NCBI RefSeq assembly: GCF_038069945.1 | Contig: NZ_JBBPEV010000005.1 | Location: 124,001-188,000, forward strand | From: Aquabacterium sp. A3 | GTDB lineage: Bacteria > Pseudomonadota > Gammaproteobacteria > Burkholderiales > Burkholderiaceae_C | DNA: 64,000 bases | Direction: 5' to 3' | Part shown: positions 1 to 9,343 of the stretch, one piece after another | Layout: each line of letters starts with the position of its first letter | Numbering within the stretch: the first letter of the stretch is position 1 | Program-made: the position numbers and the translations under genes | Notes under the pieces: generated by a model | What the model was told of the DNA's origin: nothing | What the model saw: only the letters and a program-made list of their open reading frames with translations | Databases searched by the model: none

Positions 1-183
1 AGCAGCCGGCGCAGGCGCGTCGGGCAGGCGTTTGGATGATGCCGGGGGTGCGGGTGCTGGCTCGGGTGGCTGCCCCTGCCATGGCAAACCTGCGCAGCCC
101 GACAAGCCGACCAGGCCAGCCGCCGCCATCACCCCCACCAGGCGGCGCCTTGGCCACCTTGCCAGAACGTCATCGCAAGGCAC
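1..183 (-). CDS. Putative lipoprotein, N-terminal part only (runs off the left edge)
   Basis: Sixty-one codons are visible from a GTG at 181-183 to the window edge, without a stop. The N-terminus has a charged region (RWPRRR), a hydrophobic stretch and a lipobox (LSGC), followed by a Pro/Ala-rich linker. This is the layout of a lipoprotein signal peptide cut by signal peptidase II and anchored through the lipobox Cys. The proposed start lies inside the last codons of uvrC, so the gene is probably translated with it. An in-frame ATG at 127-129 would leave a signal peptide without positive charge, so I prefer the GTG. The rest of the protein is outside the window and its function cannot be named. 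Confidence 0.55.
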   Translation of the reverse strand, partial: MPCDDVLARWPRRRLVGVMAAAGLVGLSGCAGLPWQGQPPEPAPAPPASSKRLPDAPAPAA

Positions 184-2083
184 GGTAAATCTCCTCGGCC
201 AGTTCGGTGGATATGCCGTCGACGCTGGCCAGGTCGTCCACGCTGGCAGCAGCCACTCCTCGGACCCCACCAAACCGTTGCAGCAGTTTCGCACGCCGTT
301 TGGGCCCCACCCCGGGAATATCTTCCAGCTTGCTGCCCCCGGTGCGCACGCTGGCACGTTTGGCACGCATGCCGGTGATGGCAAATCGGTGCGCCTCGTC
401 TCTGATCTGGGCCACCAGCATCAGCGCTGCGGAGGTGGGCGCCAGTTGCAGCTTGGGGCGACCATCGGCAAACACCAACTCCTCCAGGCCCACCTTGCGC
501 CCCTCCCCCTTCTCCACGCCCACGATCACTTCGATGGGCAGCCCCAGGCGCTCGAACACCTCGCGGGCCATGGCCACCTGCCCCTTGCCGCCGTCGACCA
601 GCACGATGTCGGGCAAGCGGGCCGCTTTCAGGCCCGACTCGCCGTAACGGCGCTCCAGCACCTGCTTCATGGCGGCGTAATCGTCACCGCCAGTGACGTT
701 GGTGATGTTGTATCGGCGGTACTGGCCGGCCTGCATCTTGTGCTGCTCGTACACCACACAGGAGGCCTGGGTGGCTTCGCCAGCGGTATGGCTGATGTCA
801 AAACATTCGATGCGCAAGCGGGCCATGGGGTCTTCGCCCTCGGGGGCCTCGGGCGCCAGATCGAGCGCCTCGACCAGCGCCCTGGTACGGGCCTGTTGAG
901 AGCCCTCCTCGCTCAGCAGCCGCGCCAGCGCAAGCTCGGCGCCCTTGACCGCCATGTCCAGCCAGCTGCGCCGCTGCTCGCGGGGCTGGAGCACCACATG
1001 CACCTTGCGGCCGGCCTGCACTTCCAGCGCTTCAATCAGGCCCTGCGCCACAGGGTGAGACAAGATCAGCACATTCGGCACGGCGCCATCCAGGTAATGC
1101 TGCGCCAGAAAGGCTTCCAGCACCACGACGTCCACGGGCTGCGCGTCGGTGTCGGGCTCGACCACATGGTCCTGCACGTGCACCGGGAAATAAGCACGAT
1201 CGCCCAAATGCCGCCCGCCACGCACCATGGCCAGGTTCACGCAGGCCCGGCCACCGAGCACCTTCACCGCCAGCACATCCACGTCCTTGTCCATCACCGT
1301 GTCCACGGTCTGCTGGTGCAGCACCCGTGACAAGGCCGAGATCTGGTTGCGCACCTCAGCGGCTTTCTCGTAAGCCAGCGCTTCGGCGTGGGCCATCATC
1401 TGTGCCTGCAGGTCGGCCAGCACCGCATCGGTGTCGCCCAGCAGAAACCGCTCGGCCCGGGCCACATCCCGACGGTAGTCATCTTCGCCGATCAGGCCCA
1501 CACAGGGGCCGCTGCAGCGCTTGATCTGGTACAGCAGGCAAGGCCGCGTGCGGTGGTTGTAGACAGAGTCTTCGCAGGTGCGCAGCAAAAACACCTTCTG
1601 CAGCAGCTGGATGGTCTCCTTCACGGCCCAGGCGTTGGGGTACGGCCCGAAGTAGCGATGCTTGCGGTCCACCGCGCCACGGTAATACGCCATGCGCGGA
1701 AACTGGTGGGCCGCCAGCTTGAGATAGGGATAGCTCTTGTCGTCCCGAAACAGGATGTTGAACCGGGGGTTCAACGTTTTGATCAGGTTGTTTTCAAGCA
1801 GCAAGGCCTCGGCTTCGCTGCGCACCACGGTGGTTTCCATGCGCGCGATGCGCGACACCATGTGCCCGATGCGGGTGCCGCCATGGTTCTTGTGAAAGTA
1901 GCTCGACACGCGCTTTTTCAGGTCGCGCGCCTTGCCCACATACAGAACGTCGCCCTGTGCATCAAAGTAGCGGTAAACCCCTGGCAAACCAGGCAATGAG
2001 GCCACCTCTTTGAGCAGGCGCTGCCACAAGGCGTCCCGATCGTCTTCAGGCGCGTCAGTCGGTGTATCAACGTGCGTCGTCAT
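170..2083 (-). CDS. uvrC: UvrABC excinuclease subunit C
   Basis: UvrC makes the two incisions flanking bulky DNA lesions in nucleotide excision repair, acting in the cytoplasm with UvrB bound to damaged DNA. The 637-residue product has the GIY-YIG nuclease domain (GVY at about 35-37, [11 protein letters not shown] at about 48-58), a UVR helix segment for UvrB contact near residues 205-240, the RNase H-like 3' or 5' incision domain, and C-terminal helix-hairpin-helix repeats ([10 protein letters not shown] and the final FGG...IYRALR region). Length is normal for the family. The ATG at 2083 is chosen because the family homology begins just after it; upstream in-frame sequence is unlike UvrC and would run into earP. 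It starts only 27 bases from the divergent earP start. Confidence 0.96.
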   Translation of the reverse strand: MTTHVDTPTDAPEDDRDALWQRLLKEVASLPGLPGVYRYFDAQGDVLYVGKARDLKKRVSSYFHKNHGGTRIGHMVSRIARMETTVVRSEAEALLLENNLIKTLNPRFNILFRDDKSYPYLKLAAHQFPRMAYYRGAVDRKHRYFGPYPNAWAVKETIQLLQKVFLLRTCEDSVYNHRTRPCLLYQIKRCSGPCVGLIGEDDYRRDVARAERFLLGDTDAVLADLQAQMMAHAEALAYEKAAEVRNQISALSRVLHQQTVDTVMDKDVDVLAVKVLGGRACVNLAMVRGGRHLGDRAYFPVHVQDHVVEPDTDAQPVDVVVLEAFLAQHYLDGAVPNVLILSHPVAQGLIEALEVQAGRKVHVVLQPREQRRSWLDMAVKGAELALARLLSEEGSQQARTRALVEALDLAPEAPEGEDPMARLRIECFDISHTAGEATQASCVVYEQHKMQAGQYRRYNITNVTGGDDYAAMKQVLERRYGESGLKAARLPDIVLVDGGKGQVAMAREVFERLGLPIEVIVGVEKGEGRKVGLEELVFADGRPKLQLAPTSAALMLVAQIRDEAHRFAITGMRAKRASVRTGGSKLEDIPGVGPKRRAKLLQRFGGVRGVAAASVDDLASVDGISTELAEEIYRALR

Positions 2084-2110
2084 GGCGCGCATTGTGCGCA
2101 TAATCCGCCG

Positions 2111-3268
2111 ATGCTGTGGGACATCTTCTGCCGGGTCATCGACAACCACGGCGACATCGGCGTGTGCTGGCGCTTGAGCCGCGATCTGGTGAAGCGTGGC
2201 CACCAGGTTCGCCTGTGGGTGGACGATGCCTCTGCCCTGACCTGGATGGCCCCGGAAGGCCTCAGCGCCTGGCCGGCCGTGACACTGCGGGCCTGGCAGG
2301 AGGCCGAAGACGCTGCCCGCATCCAGAACCTCGCGGCAGGCGACATCGTGATCGAAGCTTTTGGGTGTGAACTGCCTGCCCCTTTCGTTGCCCGCATGGT
2401 GCGGCCCAGCCCACCGGTGTGGATCAACCTGGAATACCTCAGCGCCGAGGCGTATGTGGAGCGCTGCCATGGTCTGCGCTCCCCGGTATGCAGTGGGCCC
2501 GGCGCGGGGCTGAACAAGTGGTTTTTCTACCCTGGCTTCACTCAAGCAACGGGCGGGCTGATGCGAGAACCCGACCTGCTGGACCGACAGCAGGCCTTCA
2601 CGCCCGAGGCGCAGCGCCAATGGTTGGCCTCACTGGGGGTGTACCCCCGGCCGGACGATGCGCTGGTCTCGGTGTTTTGTTATGCCGACGCGCCATTGGG
2701 CGCCCTGCTGGACCGGTGGAGAACCACCCCCTTGCGTGCGGGCGCCACCACGCATGTGCTGCTGACCCCGGGCCACGCCAGCGCCCTGGGGCAACGGTGG
2801 CACGAAGCCAACCCTGGCACCGCGACACCCCACCTGGCCTTGCACCACCTGCCGGCGCTGCCTCAGCCCGAATTTGATCACTTGCTGTGGAGCTGCGACC
2901 TCAACCTCGTGCGTGGAGAAGACTCCGCCGTGCGGGCGCTGTGGGCTGGACGGCCCCACGCCTGGCACATCTACCCCCAGGACGATGGCGTGCATGCAGA
3001 CAAGCTGGAGGCCTTCATGCAGCACTGGATGCACGACTGGCCCCCAGACCTGCGTGAGCAGGTGTCGATCTGGTGGCGGGCGTGGAACGGCCTGAGCGCG
3101 CAGGCCGACATGGACAGACAAGGGCACCGCACCAGCTTGCCAGACCTGCCGGACCTGTCTCGCTGGCGCCAGCATGGCCGGCTCAGCCGCGAAAAAGCCC
3201 TGCGTCAACGTGACCTCTGCAGCCAGTTGACCGATTTCGCCCTGCAATTTGTCATCCAGCCAGAGTAG
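2111..3268 (+). CDS. earP: EF-P arginine rhamnosyltransferase EarP
   Basis: EarP transfers rhamnose from dTDP-L-rhamnose to Arg-32 of elongation factor P, which activates EF-P for polyproline translation. The 385-residue product opens with [17 protein letters not shown]. The two aspartates here (D11, D15) match the catalytic Asp pair known in EarP (GT104). The C-terminal half carries the nucleotide-sugar-binding RGEDS segment and the following [17 protein letters not shown] stretch, also typical of the family. The gene lies 102 bases upstream of efp on the same strand, the usual arrangement. I start at 2111 rather than at earlier in-frame codons because the conserved motif begins at once. Confidence 0.95.
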   Translation: MLWDIFCRVIDNHGDIGVCWRLSRDLVKRGHQVRLWVDDASALTWMAPEGLSAWPAVTLRAWQEAEDAARIQNLAAGDIVIEAFGCELPAPFVARMVRPSPPVWINLEYLSAEAYVERCHGLRSPVCSGPGAGLNKWFFYPGFTQATGGLMREPDLLDRQQAFTPEAQRQWLASLGVYPRPDDALVSVFCYADAPLGALLDRWRTTPLRAGATTHVLLTPGHASALGQRWHEANPGTATPHLALHHLPALPQPEFDHLLWSCDLNLVRGEDSAVRALWAGRPHAWHIYPQDDGVHADKLEAFMQHWMHDWPPDLREQVSIWWRAWNGLSAQADMDRQGHRTSLPDLPDLSRWRQHGRLSREKALRQRDLCSQLTDFALQFVIQPE

Positions 3269-3271
3269 AAT
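3266..3271 (+). promoter_or_regulatory. Candidate -10 hexamer (TAGAAT) for efp
   Basis: TAGAAT overlaps the earP stop codon (TAG) and sits about 100 bases before the efp start. The same hexamer recurs before lysC, tRNA-Ser, clpS and icd in this window. No convincing -35 element is visible at 16-18 bases upstream, so this is a composition-based inference. It would let efp be transcribed separately from earP with a leader of about 90 bases. Confidence 0.35.
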
Positions 3272-3312
3272 ATTGGGTTTTGCGCTTCGCGTGACAGCGC
3301 TCGGCGTATCCC

Positions 3313-3367
3313 AAGATCCGACCGAGGATCCTACGTAAGATCCGATTCAAGACCCGACCGGGAATCC
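3313..3367 (+). repeat. Imperfect GATCCGA-type repeats in the efp leader
   Basis: Three near copies of AAGATCCGA occur between earP and efp: AAGATCCGACCG at 3313, AAGATCCGATTC at 3337 and AAGACCCGACCG at 3349, with GGATCC between the first two. They lie inside the likely efp 5' untranslated region. Their role is unknown; they could be a local slippage product or form alternative RNA pairings. Confidence 0.5.
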
Positions 3368-3370
3368 ACC

Positions 3371-3925
3371 ATGAAACTCGCACAAGAAATCCGCGCTGGC
3401 AACGTGATCATGCAGGGCAAGGACCCGATGGTCGTGCTCAAGACCGAATACAGCCGTGGCGGCCGTGGCGCAGCCACCGTCCGCATGAAGATGAAGAACC
3501 TGCTGAACGGTGCTGGCGCCGAAGTGGTTTTCAAGGCTGACGACAAGATGGACCAGATCATCCTCGACAAGAAGGAGTGCACCTACTCCTACTTTGCCGA
3601 CCCGATGTATGCGTTCATGGACGCCGAATACAACCAGTTCGAGGTCGAAGCCGAGAACATGGGCGACGCCGTCAACTACCTGCAAGACGGCATGGAAGTG
3701 GAAGTGGTGTTCTACGACGGCAAGGCCATCTCCGTTGAACTGCCCACCACCATCGTGCGCGAAATCGAAACCGAGCCCGCCGTCAAGGGCGACACTTCCG
3801 GCAAGGTCATGAAGCCTGCCCGCATCGTCGGCACCGGTTTCGAGATCTCGGTGCCCCTGTTCGTGGACTCCGGTGACAAGATCGAAATCGACACCCGCAC
3901 CAACGAATACAAGAAGCGCGTCTGA
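3371..3925 (+). CDS. efp: Translation elongation factor P
   Basis: EF-P binds between the P and E sites of the ribosome and rescues stalls at consecutive prolines. The 184-residue protein has the three-domain EF-P/KOW/OB structure at the normal length. The loop that enters the peptidyl-transferase centre reads YSRGGRGAA, which places Arg at position 32. This is the subclass modified by EarP rhamnosylation rather than lysylation at Lys-34, in agreement with earP directly upstream. A strong intrinsic terminator follows the gene. Confidence 0.98.
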   Translation: MKLAQEIRAGNVIMQGKDPMVVLKTEYSRGGRGAATVRMKMKNLLNGAGAEVVFKADDKMDQIILDKKECTYSYFADPMYAFMDAEYNQFEVEAENMGDAVNYLQDGMEVEVVFYDGKAISVELPTTIVREIETEPAVKGDTSGKVMKPARIVGTGFEISVPLFVDSGDKIEIDTRTNEYKKRV

Positions 3926-3969
3926 GAACGCCAGGGGCGGTGCCCCGGCATGACGCTCACGTGCACATC

Positions 3970-3992
3970 AGCGCCCTTCGGGGCGCTTTTTC
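3970..3992 (+). terminator. Rho-independent terminator of efp
   Basis: A perfect 7-bp stem (AGCGCCC/GGGCGCT) closes on a stable TTCG tetraloop and runs directly into a T tract. It is 45 bases after the efp stop codon and separates efp from the GGDEF gene. Confidence 0.9.
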
Positions 3993-4062
3993 ATGGCCAA
4001 ACGCACTCAAGTCGCCGCCGTCCTGACCGATAAACCGATGTCAACGGCGACAAGGTGCAACG

Positions 4063-5043
4063 ATGCGCGTGCTTCTGGTGGAAGATCAGGCGGCCCTCAG
4101 GGGAGCCGTCACGCAGGTGCTTGAGCACCATGGCCACCAGGTATTTCAGGCCGAACACGCCACGCAGGCACTGGACATATTCCATGCCGAGCACCCTGAC
4201 CTGCTGTTGCTGGACGTGGTGCTGCCGGATCAGGATGGCTACTGGCTGGCCAGGCAGATCCGCGAAGCCGAAGGCGCCCAATGGACGCCCATCATCTTCC
4301 TGTCCAGCATGGACCATGATGTTGACCTTTGGCAGGGCATCGAAGCCGGTGGCGACGACTACCTGATCAAGCCCGTGTCCGAGATGGTGCTGCGCTCCAA
4401 ACTGCTGGCCATGCAGCGCCTGCTGGACATGCGCCGGCAACTGATCAGCGTGGCCGAAGAGCTCCGACGGGCCAACGAGCACCTTCGCCATCAAAGTGCG
4501 CACGATGACCTGACCGGGCTGGCCAACCGGCGCAGCTTCAATGCCGAACTGCACGCCCAGATCGCCGCAGCCCGTCGCAGCGGAGAACCACTGACCCTCA
4601 TCCTGTGTGACGTGGATCACTTCAAGCGCTACAACGACAGCCAGGGGCACCTCGAAGGCGATCGCTGCCTGCAGCACATCGCCAGCTTGTTGAAATCGGT
4701 CTGTCGCCGGCCCTGCGACCAGGCTGCCCGCTATGGCGGCGAAGAGTTCGGCCTGATCTTGCCCAACACACCCAAGTCGGGCGCCATGACATTTGCCCGG
4801 GCCCTGCAGCAGATGCTCAACCAGCAGGCCCTGCCCCACCCGGACTCGCCACTGGGCTCACTGGTCACGATCTCAGGAGGCATCACCACCTGTGTGCCTG
4901 ACGCCGAGACCACCGCTCAATCACTGCTGATGCGTGCAGACGAAGCCCTGTACCGGGCCAAGTCCAATGGACGCAACAGGTTCTTCAGCCTGGAAATGCA
5001 ACTGGACTCGCTGCAATCGGCCCCCGGCATGGCCACGATTTGA
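4063..5043 (+). CDS. Response regulator with REC and GGDEF domains (diguanylate cyclase)
   Basis: The protein should make cyclic di-GMP from two GTP when its receiver domain is phosphorylated. Of 326 residues, about 1-120 form a REC domain with the acidic pair E7/D8, phospho-acceptor D51 (LLLLDVVLPD) and the conserved Lys in the IKP motif near 103. A short helical linker (about 120-145) leads to the GGDEF domain, whose active site is intact (RYGGEEF, GGEEF at 225-229). An inhibitory I-site RxxD (R216-P-C-D219) stands exactly five residues before GGEEF, so product inhibition is likely. The architecture resembles PleD/WspR-type cyclases with one receiver. No histidine kinase gene is adjacent, so the input is unknown. 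An AAGGTG Shine-Dalgarno-like sequence precedes the start. Confidence 0.94.
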   Translation: MRVLLVEDQAALRGAVTQVLEHHGHQVFQAEHATQALDIFHAEHPDLLLLDVVLPDQDGYWLARQIREAEGAQWTPIIFLSSMDHDVDLWQGIEAGGDDYLIKPVSEMVLRSKLLAMQRLLDMRRQLISVAEELRRANEHLRHQSAHDDLTGLANRRSFNAELHAQIAAARRSGEPLTLILCDVDHFKRYNDSQGHLEGDRCLQHIASLLKSVCRRPCDQAARYGGEEFGLILPNTPKSGAMTFARALQQMLNQQALPHPDSPLGSLVTISGGITTCVPDAETTAQSLLMRADEALYRAKSNGRNRFFSLEMQLDSLQSAPGMATI

Positions 5044-5071
5044 GGCCAGGGCCGCAAGGCCGATGCGCCGC

Positions 5072-5746
5072 TCAGATGATGCGCGCGGCAAAGCGTTCAA
5101 TGGCCTGGGTCGGACCGGCCACCACCAGCAAATCGCCCGCCTGAATGACGGTGTCAGGCTGGGCATAGATGAAGTCCTGGTGACGTCGTTTGATGCCGAC
5201 CACGGTGATGCCGTACTTCTGGCGGATGTTGGATTCCGACAAGGGCTTGCCATGACTTTCACGCATGGAGCGCGTCTTGGCGATGGCAAAGCTGTCTTCG
5301 AACTCGATGAAGTCGATCATCTTGCCGGTGACCAGGTGCGCCACACGCTCGCCCATGTCGGACTCGGGGTACACGACGTGGTGCGCCCCCACCTTTTCGA
5401 GGATGCGCCCATACTGCGGCGTGGTGGCCTTGGCCCAGATGTCTCTGACCCCCACCTGGCTGAGGTTGAGCACCGTCAGCACGCTGGACTCCAGGTCGGT
5501 ACCGATGCTGACCACCGCATGCGCAAAGTCCTGCACGCCCAACTGCTTGAGCGTTTCAATGTCGGTGGTATCGGCCTGAACCACATGGGGCAACTTGCCC
5601 GACATGGACTGCACGCCCTCGGCATCGTCGTCAATGGCCAGCACATCGTGCCCCAGTTCGTGCAAGGCGAGCGCCACCGAAGAGCCAAACCGCCCCAGGC
5701 CGATGACGACCACGCTGTCGCCTGATGGTTTTCTGTTACCCAACAA
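5072..5746 (-). CDS. ktrA: Potassium channel regulatory RCK subunit (KtrA/TrkA type)
   Basis: This is the cytosolic ligand-binding ring subunit that gates a KtrB/TrkH channel. The 224-residue protein has a Rossmann RCK_N domain with the dinucleotide motif GLGRFG (about 16-21) and acidic residues after strand two (AIDDD), which bind nucleotide. An RCK_C domain occupies about residues 140-220. The size fits single-RCK KtrA/KtrC proteins, not the double-length enterobacterial TrkA. Its start overlaps the end of ktrB by 11 bases, so the two are translationally coupled. Confidence 0.9.
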   Translation of the reverse strand: MLGNRKPSGDSVVVIGLGRFGSSVALALHELGHDVLAIDDDAEGVQSMSGKLPHVVQADTTDIETLKQLGVQDFAHAVVSIGTDLESSVLTVLNLSQVGVRDIWAKATTPQYGRILEKVGAHHVVYPESDMGERVAHLVTGKMIDFIEFEDSFAIAKTRSMRESHGKPLSESNIRQKYGITVVGIKRRHQDFIYAQPDTVIQAGDLLVVAGPTQAIERFAARII

Positions 5747-7073
5747 TTGGCTTTTCCTCCGGATAGCGATAGGGTCGACGTGTGTGGTTCATGGCCAGCG
5801 CGACCGCCAGCGTGACCACGCCCACCCGACCGATGAACATGAGCACCACCAGCAGGAACTGGCCGCCAGCGGGCAAGTTGGCCGTGATGCCAGTAGAAGA
5901 GCCCACGTTGGCAAACGCCGAAATCACCTCATACAGCACCAAGTGATACGGCAGGTCGGACAAAGGCAAAAGCAACATGACGCCCAACGCCACCGAGGCC
6001 GAACTCAGCACGAGCAAGGTCAAGGCCTGACGCTGAGCCGACTCGGCAATGCGTCGGCGCCGAAACTCCACATCCTGATTGCCTCGGATCTCATTCCAGA
6101 CCACCAGCAGCAGCACAAAAAAAGTGGTGACCTTGACGCCACCGGCCGTGGAAGCGCTGCCTCCACCAATGAACATCAGCGCGTAGTGCAAGGTCATCGA
6201 GAACTGGCTGAGTTGCCCCAGATCGATCACGTTGAAGCCCGATGACCGAGCAGCCACCGACGTGAACAGCGCCGCCATGCCTGCGTCACCACCACTCAAC
6301 ACCCCCAGTGTTTCGGGCCGGTGGCGTTCAGCCATGAAAAAAACGATGGCCCCGAGCACGTACAAAAATGTGGTGCCCCACAGGGTGAGCACCACGTGCA
6401 GCGACAAGGTGGCACGGCGGCGACGCCGCATCAGCTCGTGCAGCACCGGAAACCCCAAACCGCCAATGAACGAGGCCAGCATCACCGGCGACAGTATCCA
6501 GGGATCACCGACAAAACCGGTCAAACCGTCCGACCACAATGCAAAACCTGCACTGTTGAAGGCAGACACCGAGTGAAACACGCCGTACCAGAGGGCCTGG
6601 GCAAACGACATCTCGTGCCCCCACCAGAAGCGCAGTGCCAGGCAGATCGCCATGAGCAACTCCACCAGCAACGTCATGCCCAGCACAATCTTGGCAATGC
6701 CCTTGACGTCACCCACCGCCAACGCATGGGTTTCGGTCTGCAGCAACAGCTTGGACTTCATCCGCATCTGACGGTTGACGAGGAAACCCAGGAGGGTCGC
6801 GGCCGTCATCATCCCGAAGCCCCCAAGCTGAAACAAGATCATCAGGATGACGTGCCCCGTTGGCGACCAATGGGTGGCCGTGTCCACCACCACCAGGCCG
6901 GTGACACACACCGCCGATGTGGAGGTGAACAACGCCATCAGAAACGTGGTTTCAGGAGCGCCTGGTGAACGCGCGGCAGGCAACATGAGCAGGGCCGTGC
7001 CCAGCGCGATGACCAGCACAAAGATCAGCACCAGCACCGCGGTGGGCTGGGTGAGCTGCCCACGCTGAATCAT
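5736..7073 (-). CDS. ktrB: Potassium uptake channel subunit KtrB (TrkH/KtrB superfamily)
   Basis: KtrB is the inner-membrane pore for K+ (often Na+-stimulated) uptake. The 445-residue product is strongly hydrophobic and carries four pore-loop filter motifs, each with the conserved glycine: CVTGL, NSAGF, RSSGFN and SSTGIT. These form the pseudo-fourfold K+ filter of the superfamily. The length suits KtrB rather than the longer TrkH. The ATG overlaps the dusA stop by four bases (ATGA), and its own end overlaps ktrA, giving a coupled dusA-ktrB-ktrA unit. Transcription probably comes from upstream of dusA. Confidence 0.92.
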   Translation of the reverse strand: MIQRGQLTQPTAVLVLIFVLVIALGTALLMLPAARSPGAPETTFLMALFTSTSAVCVTGLVVVDTATHWSPTGHVILMILFQLGGFGMMTAATLLGFLVNRQMRMKSKLLLQTETHALAVGDVKGIAKIVLGMTLLVELLMAICLALRFWWGHEMSFAQALWYGVFHSVSAFNSAGFALWSDGLTGFVGDPWILSPVMLASFIGGLGFPVLHELMRRRRRATLSLHVVLTLWGTTFLYVLGAIVFFMAERHRPETLGVLSGGDAGMAALFTSVAARSSGFNVIDLGQLSQFSMTLHYALMFIGGGSASTAGGVKVTTFFVLLLVVWNEIRGNQDVEFRRRRIAESAQRQALTLLVLSSASVALGVMLLLPLSDLPYHLVLYEVISAFANVGSSTGITANLPAGGQFLLVVLMFIGRVGVVTLAVALAMNHTRRPYRYPEEKPIVG

Positions 7074-8161
7074 GCGGCCTGCGCCCCATCCTGTGGCCGC
7101 TGATGGGCCAGGCGCATCACCTCACTGGGCTGGCGGTGCTTGAGCGTGTGGTCTGACCACACCTGGCGCCAACGACGGGCCCCCTTGAGCCCATGGTAGA
7201 GGCCCAGGATGTGGCGAATGACCTGCGGCCAACGCACCTCGCCGTGCTCCCACCCATGGGTGCGGGCCATTTGATGCTCCACGTAAGCCACCATGGCGGC
7301 CTCCACGGCCTCGCGCGTGAGGGGCTCGCTGCGCCCCGGCTGGCCGAACAACAACTCGTCCCATTCGCTGAGCATCCAGGGCGTGTGGTACGCCGCGCGG
7401 CCCACCATCACGCCGTCCAGGGCCACGTCGTCCAGCACGGCCCCGGGCTGCAATTGTGCCAGGCAGGCGGCGTTGTCGGCCAGCCCACCATTGATCACGA
7501 TGGTCAGGTGTGGAAAGTCGCGCTTGAGCTGGTGCACGAAACCGTAGCGCAGTGGCGGGATCTCGCGGTTTTCTTTCGGGCTCAAGCCCTTGAGCCAGGC
7601 ATTGCGTGCGTGCACGATGAAGACCTCACAGCCCGCGTTGGCCACCGTTCCCACAAAGTCACGCACAAAGTCGTAGCTCTCGATCTTGTCGATGCCGATG
7701 CGGTGCTTGACCGTGATGGGCACCTTGGGATCACCGCCCACCGCGTCGATCATGGCCTTGACGCAATCCGCCACCAGCGAGGCCTCGCTCATCAGACAGG
7801 CGCCGAAAGCGCCCCGCTGCACGCGCTCGCTGGGACAGCCGCAGTTCAAGTTGACCTCGTCATAGCCCCACTGCTGTGCCAGTCGCGCACAGTGGGCCAG
7901 ATCGGCCGGCTCGCTGCCCCCCAATTGCAGCGCCACCGGGTGCTCTTCGGCGTTGTAGTCCAAAAACCGATGCATCTGGCCATGCACCAGCGCACCGGTG
8001 GTCAGCATCTCGGTGTACAGCCGGGCATGGCGGCTCAACAGACGGTGAAAGTACCTGCAATGAGGGTCCGTCCAGTCGAGCATGGGCGCGACGCAGGCAC
8101 GCCAGGGGCTCAAACCAGTGGAAGCCTCGAAGGGCTGGGGGGACGTGGGCAGATCAGACAT
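7070..8161 (-). CDS. dusA: tRNA-dihydrouridine(20/20a) synthase DusA
   Basis: DusA is an FMN enzyme that reduces uridines in the tRNA D-loop with NADPH. The 363-residue protein shows the family N-terminus (VAPMLDWTD), substrate and FMN contacts (QLGGSEP), the catalytic Cys region NLNCGCPSERVQ.GAFGACLM, the VKHRIGID segment and the phosphate-binding INGGL motif. These signatures are those of DusA rather than DusB or DusC. The start at 8161 lacks a visible Shine-Dalgarno sequence. The gene overlaps ktrB by four bases and lies 31 bases after the hydrolase-like gene at 8193-9329. Confidence 0.95.
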   Translation of the reverse strand: MSDLPTSPQPFEASTGLSPWRACVAPMLDWTDPHCRYFHRLLSRHARLYTEMLTTGALVHGQMHRFLDYNAEEHPVALQLGGSEPADLAHCARLAQQWGYDEVNLNCGCPSERVQRGAFGACLMSEASLVADCVKAMIDAVGGDPKVPITVKHRIGIDKIESYDFVRDFVGTVANAGCEVFIVHARNAWLKGLSPKENREIPPLRYGFVHQLKRDFPHLTIVINGGLADNAACLAQLQPGAVLDDVALDGVMVGRAAYHTPWMLSEWDELLFGQPGRSEPLTREAVEAAMVAYVEHQMARTHGWEHGEVRWPQVIRHILGLYHGLKGARRWRQVWSDHTLKHRQPSEVMRLAHQRPQDGAQAA

Positions 8162-8192
8162 CAGGACCGAAGTGTACGCATCCTGAGCTCAC

Positions 8193-9329
8193 TCATCCTG
8201 CGCACTCGGTCAGATCGCGCAGCGGGTGGGCGTGCAAAGGCCACACCGGCTCAAAGAAAGCCTCCACCATCGCTGGCGTGACCTCGGCGACCTGCGCTGG
8301 TTGCCAGCGGGGCCGGTGGTCCTTGTCCACCGCCAAGGCACGCACGCCCTCCACCGTCTCGCTGTCGGCGCCCTTGCGCAGCTGAAAACAGTGCCGCACC
8401 ATCGTGCGCTCCATGCGAAAGACCTCGGCCAAGGGCATGCTGCGGGCCCGGCGAACCTGTTCCAGCGTCACGGCCATCATCAGTGGCGAGTGGCCATCCA
8501 TCTGTCGCAGCGTGGCGCGGGCCCACTCGCTGTCGTCGTCCTGCAGACTGGCTTGGATCTCGGCCAGTGTGGGCAGGCTGAAGTGCCGGTTGATCTGGTC
8601 CAGATGCTGGGTGATGGTGGCCTGCGGCAGTTGCGACAAGGCCTGGGCCTGAACATGCGTGCCCACACGCGCCATCAGCTCGTCACTGTCCGCCGCCGGG
8701 TGGGCTTGCAGCCCGTCGAGCAAGGCGGGCAAGCTGTCGCTGCGCGCATGGTCATCGGCCAAGCCCAGGGTGAGCGCATCGGTGAGGTGCAGGTGGGGCC
8801 CGACCAAACCCAGGTACTCGCCCACCGCTCCGCTGCACCTCGACAGGAAGTAGCCTCCTGCCACATCCGGAAACAGGCCAATGCGGGTCTCTGGCATGGC
8901 CATGCGCACCGACTCAGTCACCACGCGCAACTGACAGCCCTGCACCAGGCCCATGCCGCCGCCCATGCACACGCCTTCGATCCACGCCACCGTGGGTTTG
9001 GGATACACATGGATCAGGTGATCCAGTGCGTACTCTTCTGTGAAGAAGTCGTCGAGCGCCAGGTCGCCTGCGAGGGCGGCATCGTGCATGAAACGGATGT
9101 CGCCGCCAGCACAGAAGTGAGTCGTCGGGTGCTGACCTTCCTTGGGGGGCCGCGCGCTGCCGTGCAGCAGCACCGCATACACCGCCGCATCATGGGCCCA
9201 GCCACGCAAGACCGTGGTCAACTCGCGCACCATCTCAAGCGTCAACGCATTGAGGGCCTGGGGCCTGTTCAGGGTGATCACCCCCAGGCCGCCGATCACA
9301 TCCGTCCGGATCAGACTGTTCAGACTCAT
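8193..9329 (-). CDS. Enoyl-CoA hydratase/isomerase family protein, 3-hydroxyisobutyryl-CoA hydrolase-like
   Basis: The 378-residue protein belongs to the crotonase superfamily, in the longer HIBYL-CoA hydrolase branch, which releases 3-hydroxyisobutyrate from its CoA ester in valine breakdown. Seen in the sequence: the N-terminal LNRPQALNAL segment, the CoA oxyanion-hole region FCAGGDIRFMHD, the EGVCMGGGMGL helix, and PETRIGLFPDVAGGYFLSR, whose Glu and Asp are the expected catalytic acids. The length and the GLFPDVAG motif distinguish it from ordinary 260-residue hydratases. No other valine-degradation gene is in the window, so the physiological substrate is inferred from the family. Confidence 0.83.
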   Translation of the reverse strand: MSLNSLIRTDVIGGLGVITLNRPQALNALTLEMVRELTTVLRGWAHDAAVYAVLLHGSARPPKEGQHPTTHFCAGGDIRFMHDAALAGDLALDDFFTEEYALDHLIHVYPKPTVAWIEGVCMGGGMGLVQGCQLRVVTESVRMAMPETRIGLFPDVAGGYFLSRCSGAVGEYLGLVGPHLHLTDALTLGLADDHARSDSLPALLDGLQAHPAADSDELMARVGTHVQAQALSQLPQATITQHLDQINRHFSLPTLAEIQASLQDDDSEWARATLRQMDGHSPLMMAVTLEQVRRARSMPLAEVFRMERTMVRHCFQLRKGADSETVEGVRALAVDKDHRPRWQPAQVAEVTPAMVEAFFEPVWPLHAHPLRDLTECAG

Positions 9330-9343
9330 TGTTGGCTACACCA

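Noticed and set aside
32..1330. Long open frame on the plus strand opposite uvrC
   Set aside because: It is the antisense shadow of uvrC, His/Gln/Ala-rich without any motif, a common artefact in GC-rich DNA.
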